From contig JADLSH010000393.1 of the NCBI GenBank assembly GCA_016169945.1, forward strand, positions 5,907,501-5,971,500: DNA of 64,000 nucleotides, in the 5' to 3' direction. The notes under the pieces are model-generated. The model was not told the DNA's origin and did no database searches. It saw only the letters and a list, made by a program, of their open reading frames with translations. Position 1 is the first letter of the stretch; each line of letters begins with the position of its first letter. This DNA comes from Trachythela sp. YZ-2020 (lineage: Eukaryota > Cnidaria > Anthozoa > Malacalcyonacea > Clavulariidae). The position numbers were made by a program, and so were the translations under genes. This document shows, piece by piece, positions 43,156-54,732 of the stretch.

Positions 43156-45004
43156 CCGGGTGTCCCCAAAAAAACTTGCGCTGTTTGATTTCATGTAACA
43201 TAAAAACTATAAAAGCTATTACACTCAAATAAGTTTTATTGTATTGAGGAAAGGCTAACTTAGATCTTGATATACAGCCCTAAAAATTTCATGTAATATT
43301 ACGTGAGATACAAATGTTTGAATTTGGCGCACGCTTTAAAAATGAGTAAAAAAATCGAGAAAAACGGCTGATCAAATTTATATGAAAACATTTGCCATTT
43401 TCCACAAAGATTAACAATTTCAATTTTAGCATTTCAACTTAACTTTAATTTCGGGTAATGTCCTAGTAAGTTTAATATTTAGTCAGCCTTTCGTGCCTCT
43501 TGGGAAACGAAATAAGGATGAAACATTTAAAAACTTTGACAAAAACATTCGAAAGCATATTTGATGTCCTTTGGGAGCTCGTATTAAAAAGTTGGTCTTC
43601 GAATATGCCTTCGCCTTTTGAATATGCCTCGATTAACAAAACATCAAAGAGTTTGGGTTTGTATTGAATGTGCTGGAACGGATAATGCTGAAGAAGTTAA
43701 AAGGCGATGGCCAGGACGTTGGGGTAATGTTCCTGCCCCGAGTAGGCAGGCAATAAAAACAACGTTTGACAGAAGGCACGTGCCTCAACCTTAATAAAGG
43801 ACGAAGTGGACGTATGAGAACTGCCAGAACGAGGGAAAACATCGACTTTGTTCGGCAATCCCTGGAAGAAAACGGACGGCGTTCTACGAGGAGAAACGGT
43901 CTTGGATTAAGCCGAAGCACATTCCATCGCATTGTTAAAATTGACATAAAATTTCACCCGTACGTGTTAATACGGAGGCAGGAATTAAGAGAAGGCGATC
44001 CAGCACAACGGCTTGCGTTTTGCAACCGATTGGTGAACACAGTTGTGGGAATTCCTGGATTTCTCGACCAGTTAATAGTTTCAGATGAATCGGTTTTTAG
44101 CCTCAATTCTGAGATAAATTCCCGTAATGTTATTGAATACGCAGAACACGGCAATGGCCATCCGCCTGATCATTATGTTGAATTTGCTCAAGGTGCCGAC
44201 CAAGTGATGGTATGGGTTGGTTTGACAGGAGAAGGTGTTGTCCTGGGTCCACATTTTGCTGAAAGGAATCTCGACAGCCTGGAGTATTTACGAATTATAC
44301 ACTATCATGTCATTCAACGTGATTTTCGAACACACAATATCAACAGGCATGTTATGTGGTGGCAGCAAGATGGTGCTCCCTGCCATACAAGCAATGCGAC
44401 GATGCATTACCTTCGAGGACAATTTCCCGGAAAGCTAATGAGCAAACGTAGCGGTTGGCCCTGGCCCCCTCGATCTCCTGATTTGGCAATTTGTGATTTC
44501 TTTCTTTGGGGCTATTTAAAGCAACAAATCTGGAACGTCCCTCATGAGCAGCAGCCAATAAATATGAGACAGCTTCGTGATGCAATTGTATTGGCGTGCG
44601 AATCTTTGGAACAGCAAATGATTCACCGTTCCTTTGACGCAATGGTTTCCCGTGCAAGACGTTGTATACGTGCAAGAGGACATACTTTCTCTGATGAATG
44701 AATAAATGTTTATCAAACAATTATGTTTTTCATTCGTTCTTTTGACCACAATAAAACTATATATCAAGTCTAACCAAATAATATTTGATAGGCCATTTTA
44801 TGCTAATTTTTAGCATTGTCAAATATGCTTATTCGATTTAAAACATCGATAGCGCAGTCAATGTTACACGGACATTCAAATGTTATATATCGAAATCTAA
44901 GTTAGCCCTTTCTGAATAAAATAAAACTTATTTGAGTGTAATAGCTTTTATAGTTTTTACGTTACATGAAATCAAACAGCGCAGGGTTTTTTTGGGACAC
45001 CCGG
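43156..45004 (+). mobile_element. Mariner-like element, 1.85 kb, with long inverted ends
   Basis: CCGGGTGTCCCCAAAAAAAC and its complement end the element, flanked by TA (43154-43155, 45005-45006). The inverted repeats extend about 130 nt (through 'tttgatttcatgtaac', 'actcaaataagttttatt' and 'ggctaacttagat'). That is longer than the usual short mariner ends. It contains one transposase gene. Confidence 0.9.
43624..44701 (+). pseudogene. Tc1/mariner-superfamily transposase, one frameshift
   Basis: The first segment starts ATG at 43624 (MPRLTKHQRVWVCIECAGTD, a helix-turn-helix start) and ends at double stop codons (about 43789). The coding frame resumes by a change at about 43755-43765 and continues TEGTCLNLNKGRSGR into the catalytic core. 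The core has D in IVSDESVF, D in QQDGAPCHTSN and D in WPPRSPDLAICDFFLWGYLK, with 36 residues between the second and third. It ends FSDE at a TGA (44699-44701). Apart from the one shift the gene is complete, about 350 codons. Confidence 0.85.
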
Positions 45005-45239
45005 TATATAAACATTGTAATCACCATGTAATTCAGTAATTTTACTGCAAAATGTGTGAAATTAAGCTATCTATCTATCTGAAATGCTTTTTGTTTTCCA
45101 GAAAAAACTCTTTTCGCAGTGCATTCATCATTTGGACACAAAATATTTCCTGAACATACAACACTGTGTATAAATCTTCAGTTTGCGACGACAATTGCAA
45201 TATTTTCTCATTTGCATTCATAGCTATTAAAAATCACTG

Positions 45240-45395
45240 CCGCCATCTTTAGTACATTTTCTGCCAGGCGCTTCCTTCGTCGCGACCTCCCCAAGCACCC
45301 CCGCGCGCTCGCTCAGCTTAGCCACTGATCTCTATAAATTAGCTGAATGCGTAAATTTTATTTCCTTAAAAGCGCCTGGGTACGAGGCTGATAGA
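45240..45395 (-). repeat. Repeat with CAGCCTCGTACCCAGGCGC end, second copy
   Basis: 'ttaaaagcgcctgggtacgaggctg' near 45365-45390 is the complement of 33019-33050. 'gccaggcgcttccttcgtcg' near 45256 may be the opposite, diverged end, which would make a 140-bp non-autonomous element. Confidence 0.5.
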
Positions 45396-45747
45396 TCCCT
45401 ATGTTGTTTTGAAGCGAACCCATCTAATTAAGTCACAAAGGTCATTGACTCCAAAGATAATTTTTGAGGATTTGATCCAAGATGGCGGCCGATGAGCAAA
45501 TTTTATCACATTTTACTTCCACTTTACTCGCAAACAAAAATGTTACTGAAAAAAATAGTAACATTCTCATAGTTAGGTGGTCCAGTAAGATTAAATAAGC
45601 TAATAAATATTTCGTTGCCAATGTCCTTTAATAACCTAATTTTACTAAGCACATTTTTAGACTTTTTAGATTGTGTATTATTTATGAGATACATCCAGAA
45701 AATCACTACGGTGAGCGGAGCATTCCTGTTTAAATATTGTTCTAATA

Positions 45748-45776
45748 ATAATAATAATAATAATAACAATAATAAA
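45748..45776. repeat. (AAT)n microsatellite
   Basis: Nine or so AAT/AAC units. Confidence 0.9.
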
Positions 45777-46340
45777 TCTGATCAGACACTATACTTTTTA
45801 GAGCAGAGATGACGAGCACATTCAGTCCGTCTGGTAAAAATACTGTGTGCCAGAAAAAAAAAGTGTGTAAAGATTAAACTCTAGCTCTTTGACAGCCACC
45901 TCTTGCTCTTTCTTAAAAAAAAACTCACGCGAAGAGCTGTTTAACATGCGAATCGCTTCCTCAACACAGTCCATTTGCAAATCGCTAGCAGACGCCATAT
46001 TTGTAAACTATCCATGGAAAAACTTGAGAAAGTTAAAAAAATAATCAGATTAACCACCAATGATTTCCGATGACAGCTTAATAATTTTTTAGCCAATCAC
46101 GTATTTTCAGTCCATCAGTGGACTGGCAATGAAAAACATGGAAACCTGGCAGACGGTTTCTCTCCTTGCCTGCTCGCTTGCTCTCCGCCCGCAAATCCTC
46201 TCCCAAAATTGACCGGCTGCTACGCAGGCTACACTATGGCCGCCATTGACTTTATTTACGCATAGCAGATTCACTATCCACTAGTTTCAGATTAGGGTGT
46301 AACAGGATGGCTTGCATGCTGATAAAATATAATTATAAGT
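45777..46340. other. Non-coding, no gene seen
   Basis: No coding sequence or strong repeat structure noticed. Confidence 0.4.
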
Positions 46341-46341
46341 A

Positions 46342-46550
46342 ATATCATGAAATGAAGTATATTAGCTATTAATAAGGTTTAATAGCTAATACACTTCATT
46401 TCATGATATCACGTTTTGCGAGTTTTCTGAAAGGGTGCGTATTGCCGAGGTCGTATTAGTTCTAATACAACCTCAAACTACGTCAAACGGGGTGTATTAG
46501 TGATTAAATCAACCCGTTAAGACAATAGGAAAACTCGCAAACGTGATATT
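46342..46550. repeat. Two overlapping inverted repeats
   Basis: Arms 'atatcatgaaatgaagtata' and its complement (46342-46409) form one hairpin. The right arm's 'gatatcacg' also starts a second pair with 'aaaactcgcaaacgtgatat' (46405-46550). They may be one MITE inserted at the end of another. Confidence 0.6.
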
Positions 46551-46560
46551 AGTAGAGTAA

Positions 46561-46918
46561 AGCCCCGTACAGACGAGCAAGTTTTCCTTGACAAGTTCCT
46601 TGTCGAGTTTATTTGTTCGTGTGTACGGCAAACAAGTTTTTTTCGATCAATTTTTCCTTGACAAGTTTTACGAGCCCGTGTATTAACGACACGAGTGAAT
46701 ACTTCATGTTTATAGTGGCAATGGCCGCTCGACTACAGATCGAAGATGAGTGCAGTGGCGTACTGCAATTTCCCTTGTTCGAAAGCTGGCATGACTAGCT
46801 TTTGAACAAGGCTCCTTGTCAAGGAAAACTTGTCAATTTTTTGCCGTACACACGGGCAAGTAAAACTTGTCAAGGAAAACTTGTCAAGGAAAACTTGTTC
46901 GTCTGCATGTACGGGACT
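46561..46918. mobile_element. Harbinger-like MITE with TAA target
   Basis: AGCCCCGTACAGACGAGCAA faces 'aacttgttcgtctgcatgta' with 'cgggact', flanked by TAA (46558-46560, 46919-46921). The interior repeats 'ttgacaagttt/aacttgtcaagg' several times on both sides, so the arms can pair over about 100 nt. Confidence 0.8.
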
Positions 46919-46921
46919 TAA

Positions 46922-47630
46922 CTCCTATCCTAGTCCTAGACTCCTAGTTTGACTAAGTTTCTACTTATCACCGAAATTGAAATTTGCATCGAACTGCAGT
47001 CTCCAGGGACCCTTCTGATAACAGAGAGGCAGGTGCTCAAAGTAAACAATCCAATATGATTGTGAGAGAATGGAAAAGTTAATTAAAATCAACCGCGCGG
47101 AAGCAATTAACAGCTCGGAGCAGCTGATTGGAAATATGTCTATTTGTGGCTTTCAAGCAAAGATAAATATATATTAATCTAAATTTCTGGTCGCCATGGG
47201 GACACGTCAGACATATGGTATGGATGCACTGATTTGGATATAGACTGAATAACGCATCTTATATTAAATCCGTGCGAGTCGGGTTACGGCAAAAATTAAA
47301 AAAAAACGTGTACAAGATATTGAGATAAAAAAATAAAAGGAAGAGAACTTCCAGAATTTTTATCTTCCGAACATCATTAATTCATTATCAAATTAACGTG
47401 AATGTTTACGATGATTTTATACAATTTATGGAAATGTTGCATTCTTTTTTTCAACAATTAATAGATTTAGCAAAAATGAACGCAAAAAGCGATGATGACT
47501 ATACGTTCGTTTTTGTTTTTCAAACACTCCAAGCATTTTTTAGCACGTCCTTAATGTCGTTAAAACTATACACCGTAAAACATTTAAAAAATAATAGATA
47601 ATGATAATCTAATAGATAATGATAATGATG
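46922..47630. other. Non-coding, no gene seen
   Basis: AT-rich; an open frame at 47398-47601 has no recognised domain and no supporting context. Confidence 0.4.
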
Positions 47631-47633
47631 TTC

Positions 47634-47882
47634 GCAACCCGACTCAGAAGTCCCAGTTTACTATAGATTTGTATTACAGAATCATAGTTTTCGCGTTTTT
47701 TCCCTTTTACACGTTTCTGATCGGACCAATTTTCTTATCACATGGATAGAAGTACACAAGAAGTATTTTGAGCAAAAAATTCCGGTTGTTTTGGCTTCAT
47801 AACGTTGGAACACGGGATTTGAAAGTACGAAGGAATGAACATCCACTGCTTATATTTAATAGCTTTGATAAACAACTTGTTC
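47634..47882. repeat. Left arm of a widely spaced inverted repeat
   Basis: About 245 nt from 'gcaacccgactcagaagtcc' to 'ctttgataaacaa' is matched in inverse orientation by 52648-52885, with visible divergence. The arms could be the ends of one transposon of about 5.2 kb that later took in the SINE, hAT and LINE lying between. Confidence 0.7.
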
Positions 47883-49185
47883 ATGGCTTCTAATTGCAAG
47901 CCTAACAACAGTGTTTGCAACCACTGGTTTGCAACAGATACCACACTTAAATTAAAACGTTTAGGTGGAATAAAGCACAAAGATAGCATAAGATGAGAAT
48001 ATGTTTTTGAAACAAGGTGTGTTATTTCAATGCTTACAACTGATGCAAAGAATGGAGTGCAAATTCAACGTTTCATTTTTCAACTACAGGTTTTCCTAAA
48101 TATCTTTGATAGTTACAATAAATACTCACTGATGGTGCTGAACAGCGTTACTCAATTACGTCACATTTAGTGATTTACATATATTTATCATTAAGACATT
48201 ATTCAGAATTAACATAGAATGATATTGACAAACAATAAAATACACAATGATATGGCCTGGAATATCTCTAATCTAAGTTAATATATTTTTATGCTCTTTC
48301 AACATTTTTTTTTCTTCAAATGGTTCATATTTTTAAACTATCTATAAAACAAAACAAATATAGAGCAATATTAATATTAATAATCTCAAAAATTTCCAAT
48401 CCGGCCCTGTAAAGGTCGGAAAGAGGGGGGGGGGGGGACAGAGGGGAAAAATACCCAGTGTCACTGCCCAGGGATGTTAAAGGGGCCAGGAAAAGTTGGG
48501 TAAGAATGTGTTCACACTAAAGTGTGTGTGCACGAGGTTGAGGGGGGTGCACATTCACCAACCTGCTCAGGCCTGTGACTGGGTCTGGTCGGCCTTGATC
48601 CTTGTGACATCACTTCAGGATCATAATATATAAAATCACCATAAATGTCACCTCATTTTTCATGAAATTAAACAAATTTATGTCTTGCCAGACAATTTTG
48701 ACATGTGAACAATTTCTTAAATTCATAATTAACAAATACACGAAGTTACTAGGTTCAGACACTGGGCTCAGATTCCAGCCATTGGGGTTCTGGGTACACA
48801 CATTATGGAAGATTGAGTGCACAGAACTCCAACAACTGAGCCTAAAAATCTACCAGCCAGTATAATGTAGAACATATCGTGGTTTCTTGCAACACATTCA
48901 ATTAATGTGTTGTCTTCAAAAATGTTGGGCCAGCAGAAAACTTTCATTGTTAATAATAAAGTAATGGGGAACCTCCTGTTGAGACCTCTCAGGGTTTTGG
49001 CTGAAGATCATATTCATGATGTCAGTCGATCACATTACATACATTACATACATTATTCAGCTCACTCCCCATTGGGGCTTTTCAGTGACCGATTACATCA
49101 AGTATCTAGCTTACCTATATTATGTACTTAACCTACATTATTTATTTTTACAATTGTGATATTACTTTCCTAATCTGTCTATCCT
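47883..49185. other. Non-coding, no gene seen
   Basis: Contains a 15-nt G-run (about 48426) in a sequence that resembles worn hAT-type DNA. No supported gene. Confidence 0.4.
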
Positions 49186-49189
49186 AACC

Positions 49190-49210
49190 CACCCAGTCAA
49201 CTTTCCATGT

Positions 49211-49241
<31 letters not shown>

Positions 49242-49364
49242 ACGACTTTCGAGAGAGCGTTGACTTACTCTTTTCACGTGAGTGTGATGAGTGTCCTCAA
49301 CGAGAATCGAACTCAAGACTCAGAGGTGAAAGGCGCTTGCTCTGACGACTGCGCCACCGAAGCC
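49190..49364 (-). repeat. tRNA-derived SINE with a Nin-type core
   Basis: Reading the minus strand from 49364, the tRNA-like head has box A (GGTGGCGCAGTCGTCAGAGC) and box B (GAGTTCGATTCTC). The core 'GGGTTTCCTCCGGGCACTCC' and 'GGTTTCCTCCCAC' follows. That core matches my memory of the Nin-DC SINE domain shared across eumetazoans. A headless core fragment is at 23690-23775. Confidence 0.65.
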
Positions 49365-49580
49365 ACATTCACAACTTGGTTATAAATGGACTGACAAGTG
49401 TTGTTGCAAGGTCAGTCTATATTGTCTGGGAATAAACCTCTGTGGCAACAAACTAAGAAGGAAATCTAACAAACCTCTTCCATCTTTAATAATTAACAAA
49501 AATACAATTCATCAGTACATAGTTAACTTAGTTTACTTAGATGGACTGTTTGTTTACCATGCACCACATTACCAAAGCTA

Positions 49581-49811
49581 TATGCATACGAATATTTCCA
49601 CCCCATCCACACGTTGTGACCCAGTAACATAATTGTTTACAGTAACTTACTGGGATTGTATAGGGTTAGGGTTAGGGTTGGGGATTGGGTCAGGGTCATT
49701 ACATATGCGTAAAATTACAATTCTAGTACGTTACTGGAATTGTTAGACGATGTAACCAGTAATTTTACGTACTGGCATACAACGTGCGGATTGGCTGATA
49801 TTTCGTATGTG
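49581..49811. repeat. Imperfect inverted repeat around a short telomere-like stretch
   Basis: 'catacgaatatttccacccc' with 'acacgttgtgac' at the left faces 'caacgtgcggattggctgat' with 'atttcgtatg' at the right, with some divergence. 'tagggttagggttagggttg' sits at 49659-49678 between the arms. Confidence 0.5.
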
Positions 49812-49839
49812 TGTAATTTGAATATCTGTAATTTGAACA

Positions 49840-50707
49840 CATAGGCGTACGGGCGCAACTTCGTTGGGGGGGGGGGGGACAAAATTTTGCCCGAGCTTTA
49901 AAGCTTACCCAAAATGCCCGAATTTGGATAATAACATATTGATAACAATAATAACAAGTTTTAGTTGTATTTTACAAATAAATATGCTGAATTTTCACTT
50001 GTGCATTGCTTCTGTGAACTAAAAATGATCGTTTACAAATTGATCTGTCTATGAGTTAACATTGGCGCAATCTGTAGGGGGGTCCGGGGGAGCATTTTCG
50101 GGCCCCCCGGAAAATTTTGAAAATATGAGGGTTCTAAAAGGGGATATTTCGTGCATTCTGAGACCACACTGATACTCAGATAATATACATTCAAAATCGC
50201 GTACACTCATTGCCATGGTTCAATAATAATACTAATGGTTCAGAATATAGGTTACTAATAATCATTCAGTCTAATTCTTAAAGAAAAAAAATATTTTCCG
50301 TGAAATAATTGGTGCGACATGCAAATGCCACTCGCATTCTCTCCGTTCACTCTTGGCTACGGCCCTGCTTGTCAATGTTAATGAGAGCGATACAATTAAA
50401 GTGTTATTGGTCTATTGATGTGCGAAGATAGGTCTTCATGCGCCGTTCTCGTTATAGCCGTTACAGCTAGAGCCAATTCTTCTTCGGTCAGGCAAAGGCA
50501 TGCAACTGAATTACACAAATGTTCAAATTATACAATTGTCCTCCAACAACACGCAATCCAAATAAATATACAGTACTTTAAATTATAAAATTCTGTTTAT
50601 GTTTAAGTTCTGACTACATAATTCTAGTTTGCCCGAATATTCGTGAACCGTTTTTTTTTGGGGGGGGGGCAGGTGTCCCCCCTGCCTCCACGGTCCGTAC
50701 GCCTATG
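49840..50707. mobile_element. Non-autonomous hAT-type element, 868 bp, with 8-bp TSD
   Basis: CATAGGCGTACGG at 49840 faces CCGTACGCCTATG ending 50707. The exact duplication TTTGAACA is at 49832-49839 and 50708-50715. Subterminal G-runs (49866-49878, 50660-50669) resemble those of the other hAT-type elements. No transposase. Confidence 0.88.
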
Positions 50708-50715
50708 TTTGAACA

Positions 50716-52520
50716 TGTACTTTGAAGACTTACCTCAATATCGCTATCACATATATCACAGTTTTTCAAATATTAATGAGGATGATGTAATCTGTCAGCT
50801 GCGCAATCTTAAGATTTCAAAATCGACCGGTATTGATAATATCCCAGCTAAAGCTCTTAAAATATCTGCGGACATTATTGGTCCATCATTAACGTGGATA
50901 TTCAATCTTTCGATCAAAAAGGGAGTGTATGTGAACGAATGGAAAAAGGCCCGGGTATTACCAATTTTTAAATCTGATGATAGGCAAAAATGCGGAAATT
51001 ACCGTCCAATCTCAATACTACCGATTGTGAGTAAAATATTAGAGAGATCTGTTTTTAACCAGATCTACAAATTTCTCATTGATAATTCGCTCATTGATAA
51101 TTCGATAACACCAACATGGTTTTCGTCCAAAACACTCTACTCTTACCGCTCTTATTGAGATGTGCGATACATTTTATGAAAATATGGATAATGGTCAGTT
51201 GAATGGTGCTGTCTTTCTTGACATTCGGAAAGCCTTTGACTCAATTAATCACAAAATCCTTTTGCACAAGTTGAAATACCAATTCGGAATAACTAATGTT
51301 GAGTTGGGTTGGTTTGAATCTTATCTAACAAATAGAGAGCAAGTTTGTATTGTTAATGGAAAAATGTCATCCTCAAAAATGATTGTTTGCGGTGTTCCGC
51401 AGGGATCGATTCTTGGTCCTTTATTGTTTTTAGTTTACATTAATGATCTTCCGGATTGCCTCGACAAAACTACGCCTTATCTCTATGCTGACGATACTCA
51501 AATTTCTTCAACCGGTAATAACCTAATGGAACTTACCGAAAATCTTAATAACGATTTGAAAAAAATCGGTGAATGGCTTTGTAGAAACAAGCTGCAACAC
51601 CATCCAACTAAGACCAAACTAATGTACATAGGGTCAAAGCACAAAATTAATGCTATGAATTGTGATCTTTCTGTAATGCTAAATGATCAACCCATACCCC
51701 GAGTTAGTTCATTCACATGTCTTGGCGTTGCCCTAGACGAAAATCTTACCTGGAATGAACATATTGAAACTATTTGTAAGAAAGTTGGGGCTGGCATAGG
51801 AATTATGAAACGCATGAAACCTTATCTTCCTACAAAAACCCTGCAAGCAATTTATCGTGCGTTTATACAAGCCTACTTTGATTGCTGTTCTCCATTATAT
51901 GGAGTTTGCGACAAACAACTGAAAGACAAACTCCAAAAGTTTCAAAATCGTGCAGCGAGAATGATAGCTGGCACGAGCTACGAGACCAGATATGCTGATG
52001 TTCTTCGATCTCTTGCTTGGGTAAATTTGGATACAAGGCGATGTACAACTAAATCTACACTGTTGTACAAAGTCTTGAATGATTATACTGGACCTAATTT
52101 GAAAGAAACATTGATCAGAAGAAATCTGGTCCAAACCAATTATGACCTTAGAAATGGTCACACTGATTTAGCCCTTGCTAAGCCAAAAAGAGAATTTCTT
52201 AAAAAAAGTTTCAAATATAGCGGGGCTAAACTTTGGAATAGTCTTCCCCTTGATACAAAACTAGCCGAATCAATTTACTCTTTTAAGAATTTATTGAAAC
52301 AGAGTATTAACCGGGCACCTGTACTGTAATACTTTGCAATCCATGGGTCACACCAAAATATTACTTATGTACTATTGTATATATATTTATGTAAATATCT
52401 TGTAAATAGCTTTCTATTATTTTTTTTCTTGTAATTTTTAATTGTTTGACGCCCCTCCTGGAAATCAACTAACCGTTGACGAGGCCAGCGTCATTAAATA
52501 AAGTTTTACTACTACTACTA
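50716..52520 (+). pseudogene. 5'-truncated LINE reverse transcriptase, one frameshift
   Basis: The open frame starts upstream of the reverse transcriptase fingers (NYRPISILPIVSKILERSVF). It changes frame at about 51095-51120, next to a 15-bp tandem duplication (ctcattgataattcg), into one that carries the rest of the domain. Motifs there are FLDIRKAFDSINHKILL, GVPQGSILGPLLFLVYINDL and LYADDTQISS. The protein ends at a TAA (52327-52329). The 3' region has the hairpin-like 'ctcctggaaatcaactaacc', AATAAAG, and a (TAC)n tail at 52502-52520. There is no endonuclease. Confidence 0.85.
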
Positions 52521-52647
52521 AATCGCTTTTGTTCACAGTGTAGTTAGTTCATTTCATCAAACTTCCAGACTACTTTATTTGTGTAGCAGTTACTCCATGT
52601 CTTGAGTGGATTTTGAATAAGAATGTCCTGTTATCTGTTTCAGAACA

Positions 52648-52885
52648 ACCTTGTTTATCAAAGCTAAGCAGTAGATGTTCACTCCTTCAAACTTTCAAAT
52701 CCCGTTTTTCAAATTTATGAAGCCAAAACAACCGGAATTTTTTGCTCAAAATACTTCTCGTGTACTTCTATACATGTGATAAGAAAATTGGTCGAATCAG
52801 AAACGTGCAAAAGGAAAAAAAACGCGAAAACTATGATTCTGTAATACAAATCTATAGTAACTGGGACCTCTGTGTCGGGTGACGG
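52648..52885. repeat. Right arm of the inverted repeat paired with 47634-47882
   Basis: 'ttgtttatcaaagct' to 'gacctctgtgtcgggtgacg', the complement of 47634-47882. Confidence 0.7.
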
Positions 52886-53047
52886 CAATTCACTTAAAGT
52901 CGTAAGCACGAAAAGAAATTCTATTTTATCACGGAGCTGCGACCGATGTATACACTCAAAGGGTGGAAAACCAAAATTTGTCCGCCGCTTCAGCTGAAAT
53001 TGTTTGTTAGCCTGGATGACCACCAAAAAACGAGTTGTTTTTTTTAA

Positions 53048-54434
53048 ATAATAATAATAGTTTATTTGAAAACTGATTTTGTAACCAATAAGTTAAATTA
53101 CATCAGAAATTTACAATATTTGTATCTACTGTTAAAAAGTATTAAGTTATCGTTATATTACATTATTAAGAATATTAAAAGTTCAAAAATAGCAAAGTCA
53201 ATAGGCCTATACTTCTACTCAGTTATTTACTGTTTTCTTTGGAAATAATTTGAGGAAAAAACGATTTCCTAAAACGTTCAGTTCTGCATATATAATTGTT
53301 ATACTTGCATCTTGGTTGCATATCATAGTCTGTTGTTGCTTTATGTTGCAATAGTTCGCTTAGTTTGTCATTATTCTCACTCTTTTTAAAAAATTGTTCA
53401 CATAATATTTCTGTCCTTGCTTTTAGTAAAGGGATACCAGTAAAATTCCGGGCTTCTCTGTAACTCATTAATGGCAACGAGATTCGCAAAGCACGCCGCT
53501 GAATCTTTTCAATGTCTTCGCTCAAAAACTCTTGGATGTTAAAATGCCAGACTTGGCAGGCGTATTCGAGAACAGGTCTCATAATAGTAGTGCATACACA
53601 GTGATTAACGTGTTCGTATCAGCGTTTGATCGTTTCAGCACTCTCAGCATGCAGAGTCTTTTTCCTGCTTTTTTGACAACATTGTTTACGTGTTTCTTTC
53701 CAATTCATATTATCCTGAACAATTAGTCCCAGAACCCGAGCTGATGATACACGTTCTACAGCAACGCCATTTATAATTAAAGGTGGGAAGTCCTGTTTAT
53801 CTTTTGCAAAATCTATTATCAATTATTTACATTTGCTGATGTTCAGTTTCATATTATTAACGATGGTCCAATTATAGATAATATCCACAAGCTCTTGGAG
53901 GATGCTATTGATATCCGGTATAATACTTTCAGTGATAGTACTATCGTCGACGTATTTCCATCGGTTATTCCAGTCTGTGAGAAGGTCGTTTATCATAACG
54001 AGATAAAGTACTGGTCCCAGAACTGTTCCTTGTGGCACACCTCCGTTTAAAGTTTGCCAATTTGATACACAGTTAGCTATCTTGACGCGTTGTTTGCGTT
54101 CAAAAAGGAAACTTCTAATCCAATTTGTAATTGTCGATGGTACCTTCATTTCATATAACTTGTACAGCAGGATGTTGTGGTCTATAAGATCGAAAGCTTT
54201 CGAAAAATCGAGCAAGAAACCCCTTACAGCGGTTTTTGATGTATCAGTTTCATATAACAAGTGATGTACAAAGCTTAATAGGGCATGAGTTGTCGAGGAG
54301 TTTTTTAAAGAACCAAATTGTCGCCTATCAATCTTTTCCTTTATATACTCAAGTAACCAATCAGTAACAAAACGTTCACAGGTTTTAGACAGGGTAGATG
54401 TAAGCGAAATGGAGCGAAGGTCTTTGGTGATCAA
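53048..54434 (-). pseudogene. LINE reverse transcriptase with YVDD box, 5'-truncated
   Basis: The minus strand carries DLRSISLTSTLSKTCERFV, FLLDFSKAFDLIDHNILL, GGVPQGTVLGPVL and WKYVDDSTITE. A break at 53822 follows, then a segment with VSSARVLGLIVQDN, another break, and the thumb/C-terminal part (MRPVLEYACQVWHFNIQEF to SFFPQIISKENSK). The 3' untranslated part ends in an (ATT)n-like tail at 53048-53060. This clade (GGVPQGT, YVDD) differs from the other LINEs here but matches the one at 59828-62275. Confidence 0.8.
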
Positions 54435-54730
54435 TCAGAGCCCCATGTAATAGAAAATCCCACATATGAAATCCCCACAAGAATTACTAGACGTAAGAAA
54501 CGCCCGTATCAGAATCCAGGGAGAGCAGTCAACTATCATGCTCTGAAAAATTTGAAAAAGATAAAAATCCCCAAAGGTATGATATTCCCACCATTCTATC
54601 TGCGAATGTGAGGTCGCTGCCAAAGAAAGTAGATGAGATTGAACAAATAGCTCTGCTCAATTCTGTTGGTGCTATTTGTATAACCGAAACCTGGTTATCG
54701 CCAGAAATTCCTGACTCATCCATTTCTTAC
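54435..54730 (+). pseudogene. 5' part of a LINE endonuclease, copy 1
   Basis: The plus strand encodes 'RRKKRPYQNPGRAVNYHALK' and then IPTILSANVRSLPKKVDEIE and ICITETWLSPEIPDSS, the start of an apurinic-type endonuclease. It is cut by the LINE inserted at about 54733 and resumes at about 56317. Confidence 0.7.
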
Positions 54731-54732
54731 TG

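Noticed and set aside
49659..49680. Interstitial telomere
   Set aside because: Only about three TTAGGG units, too few to claim.
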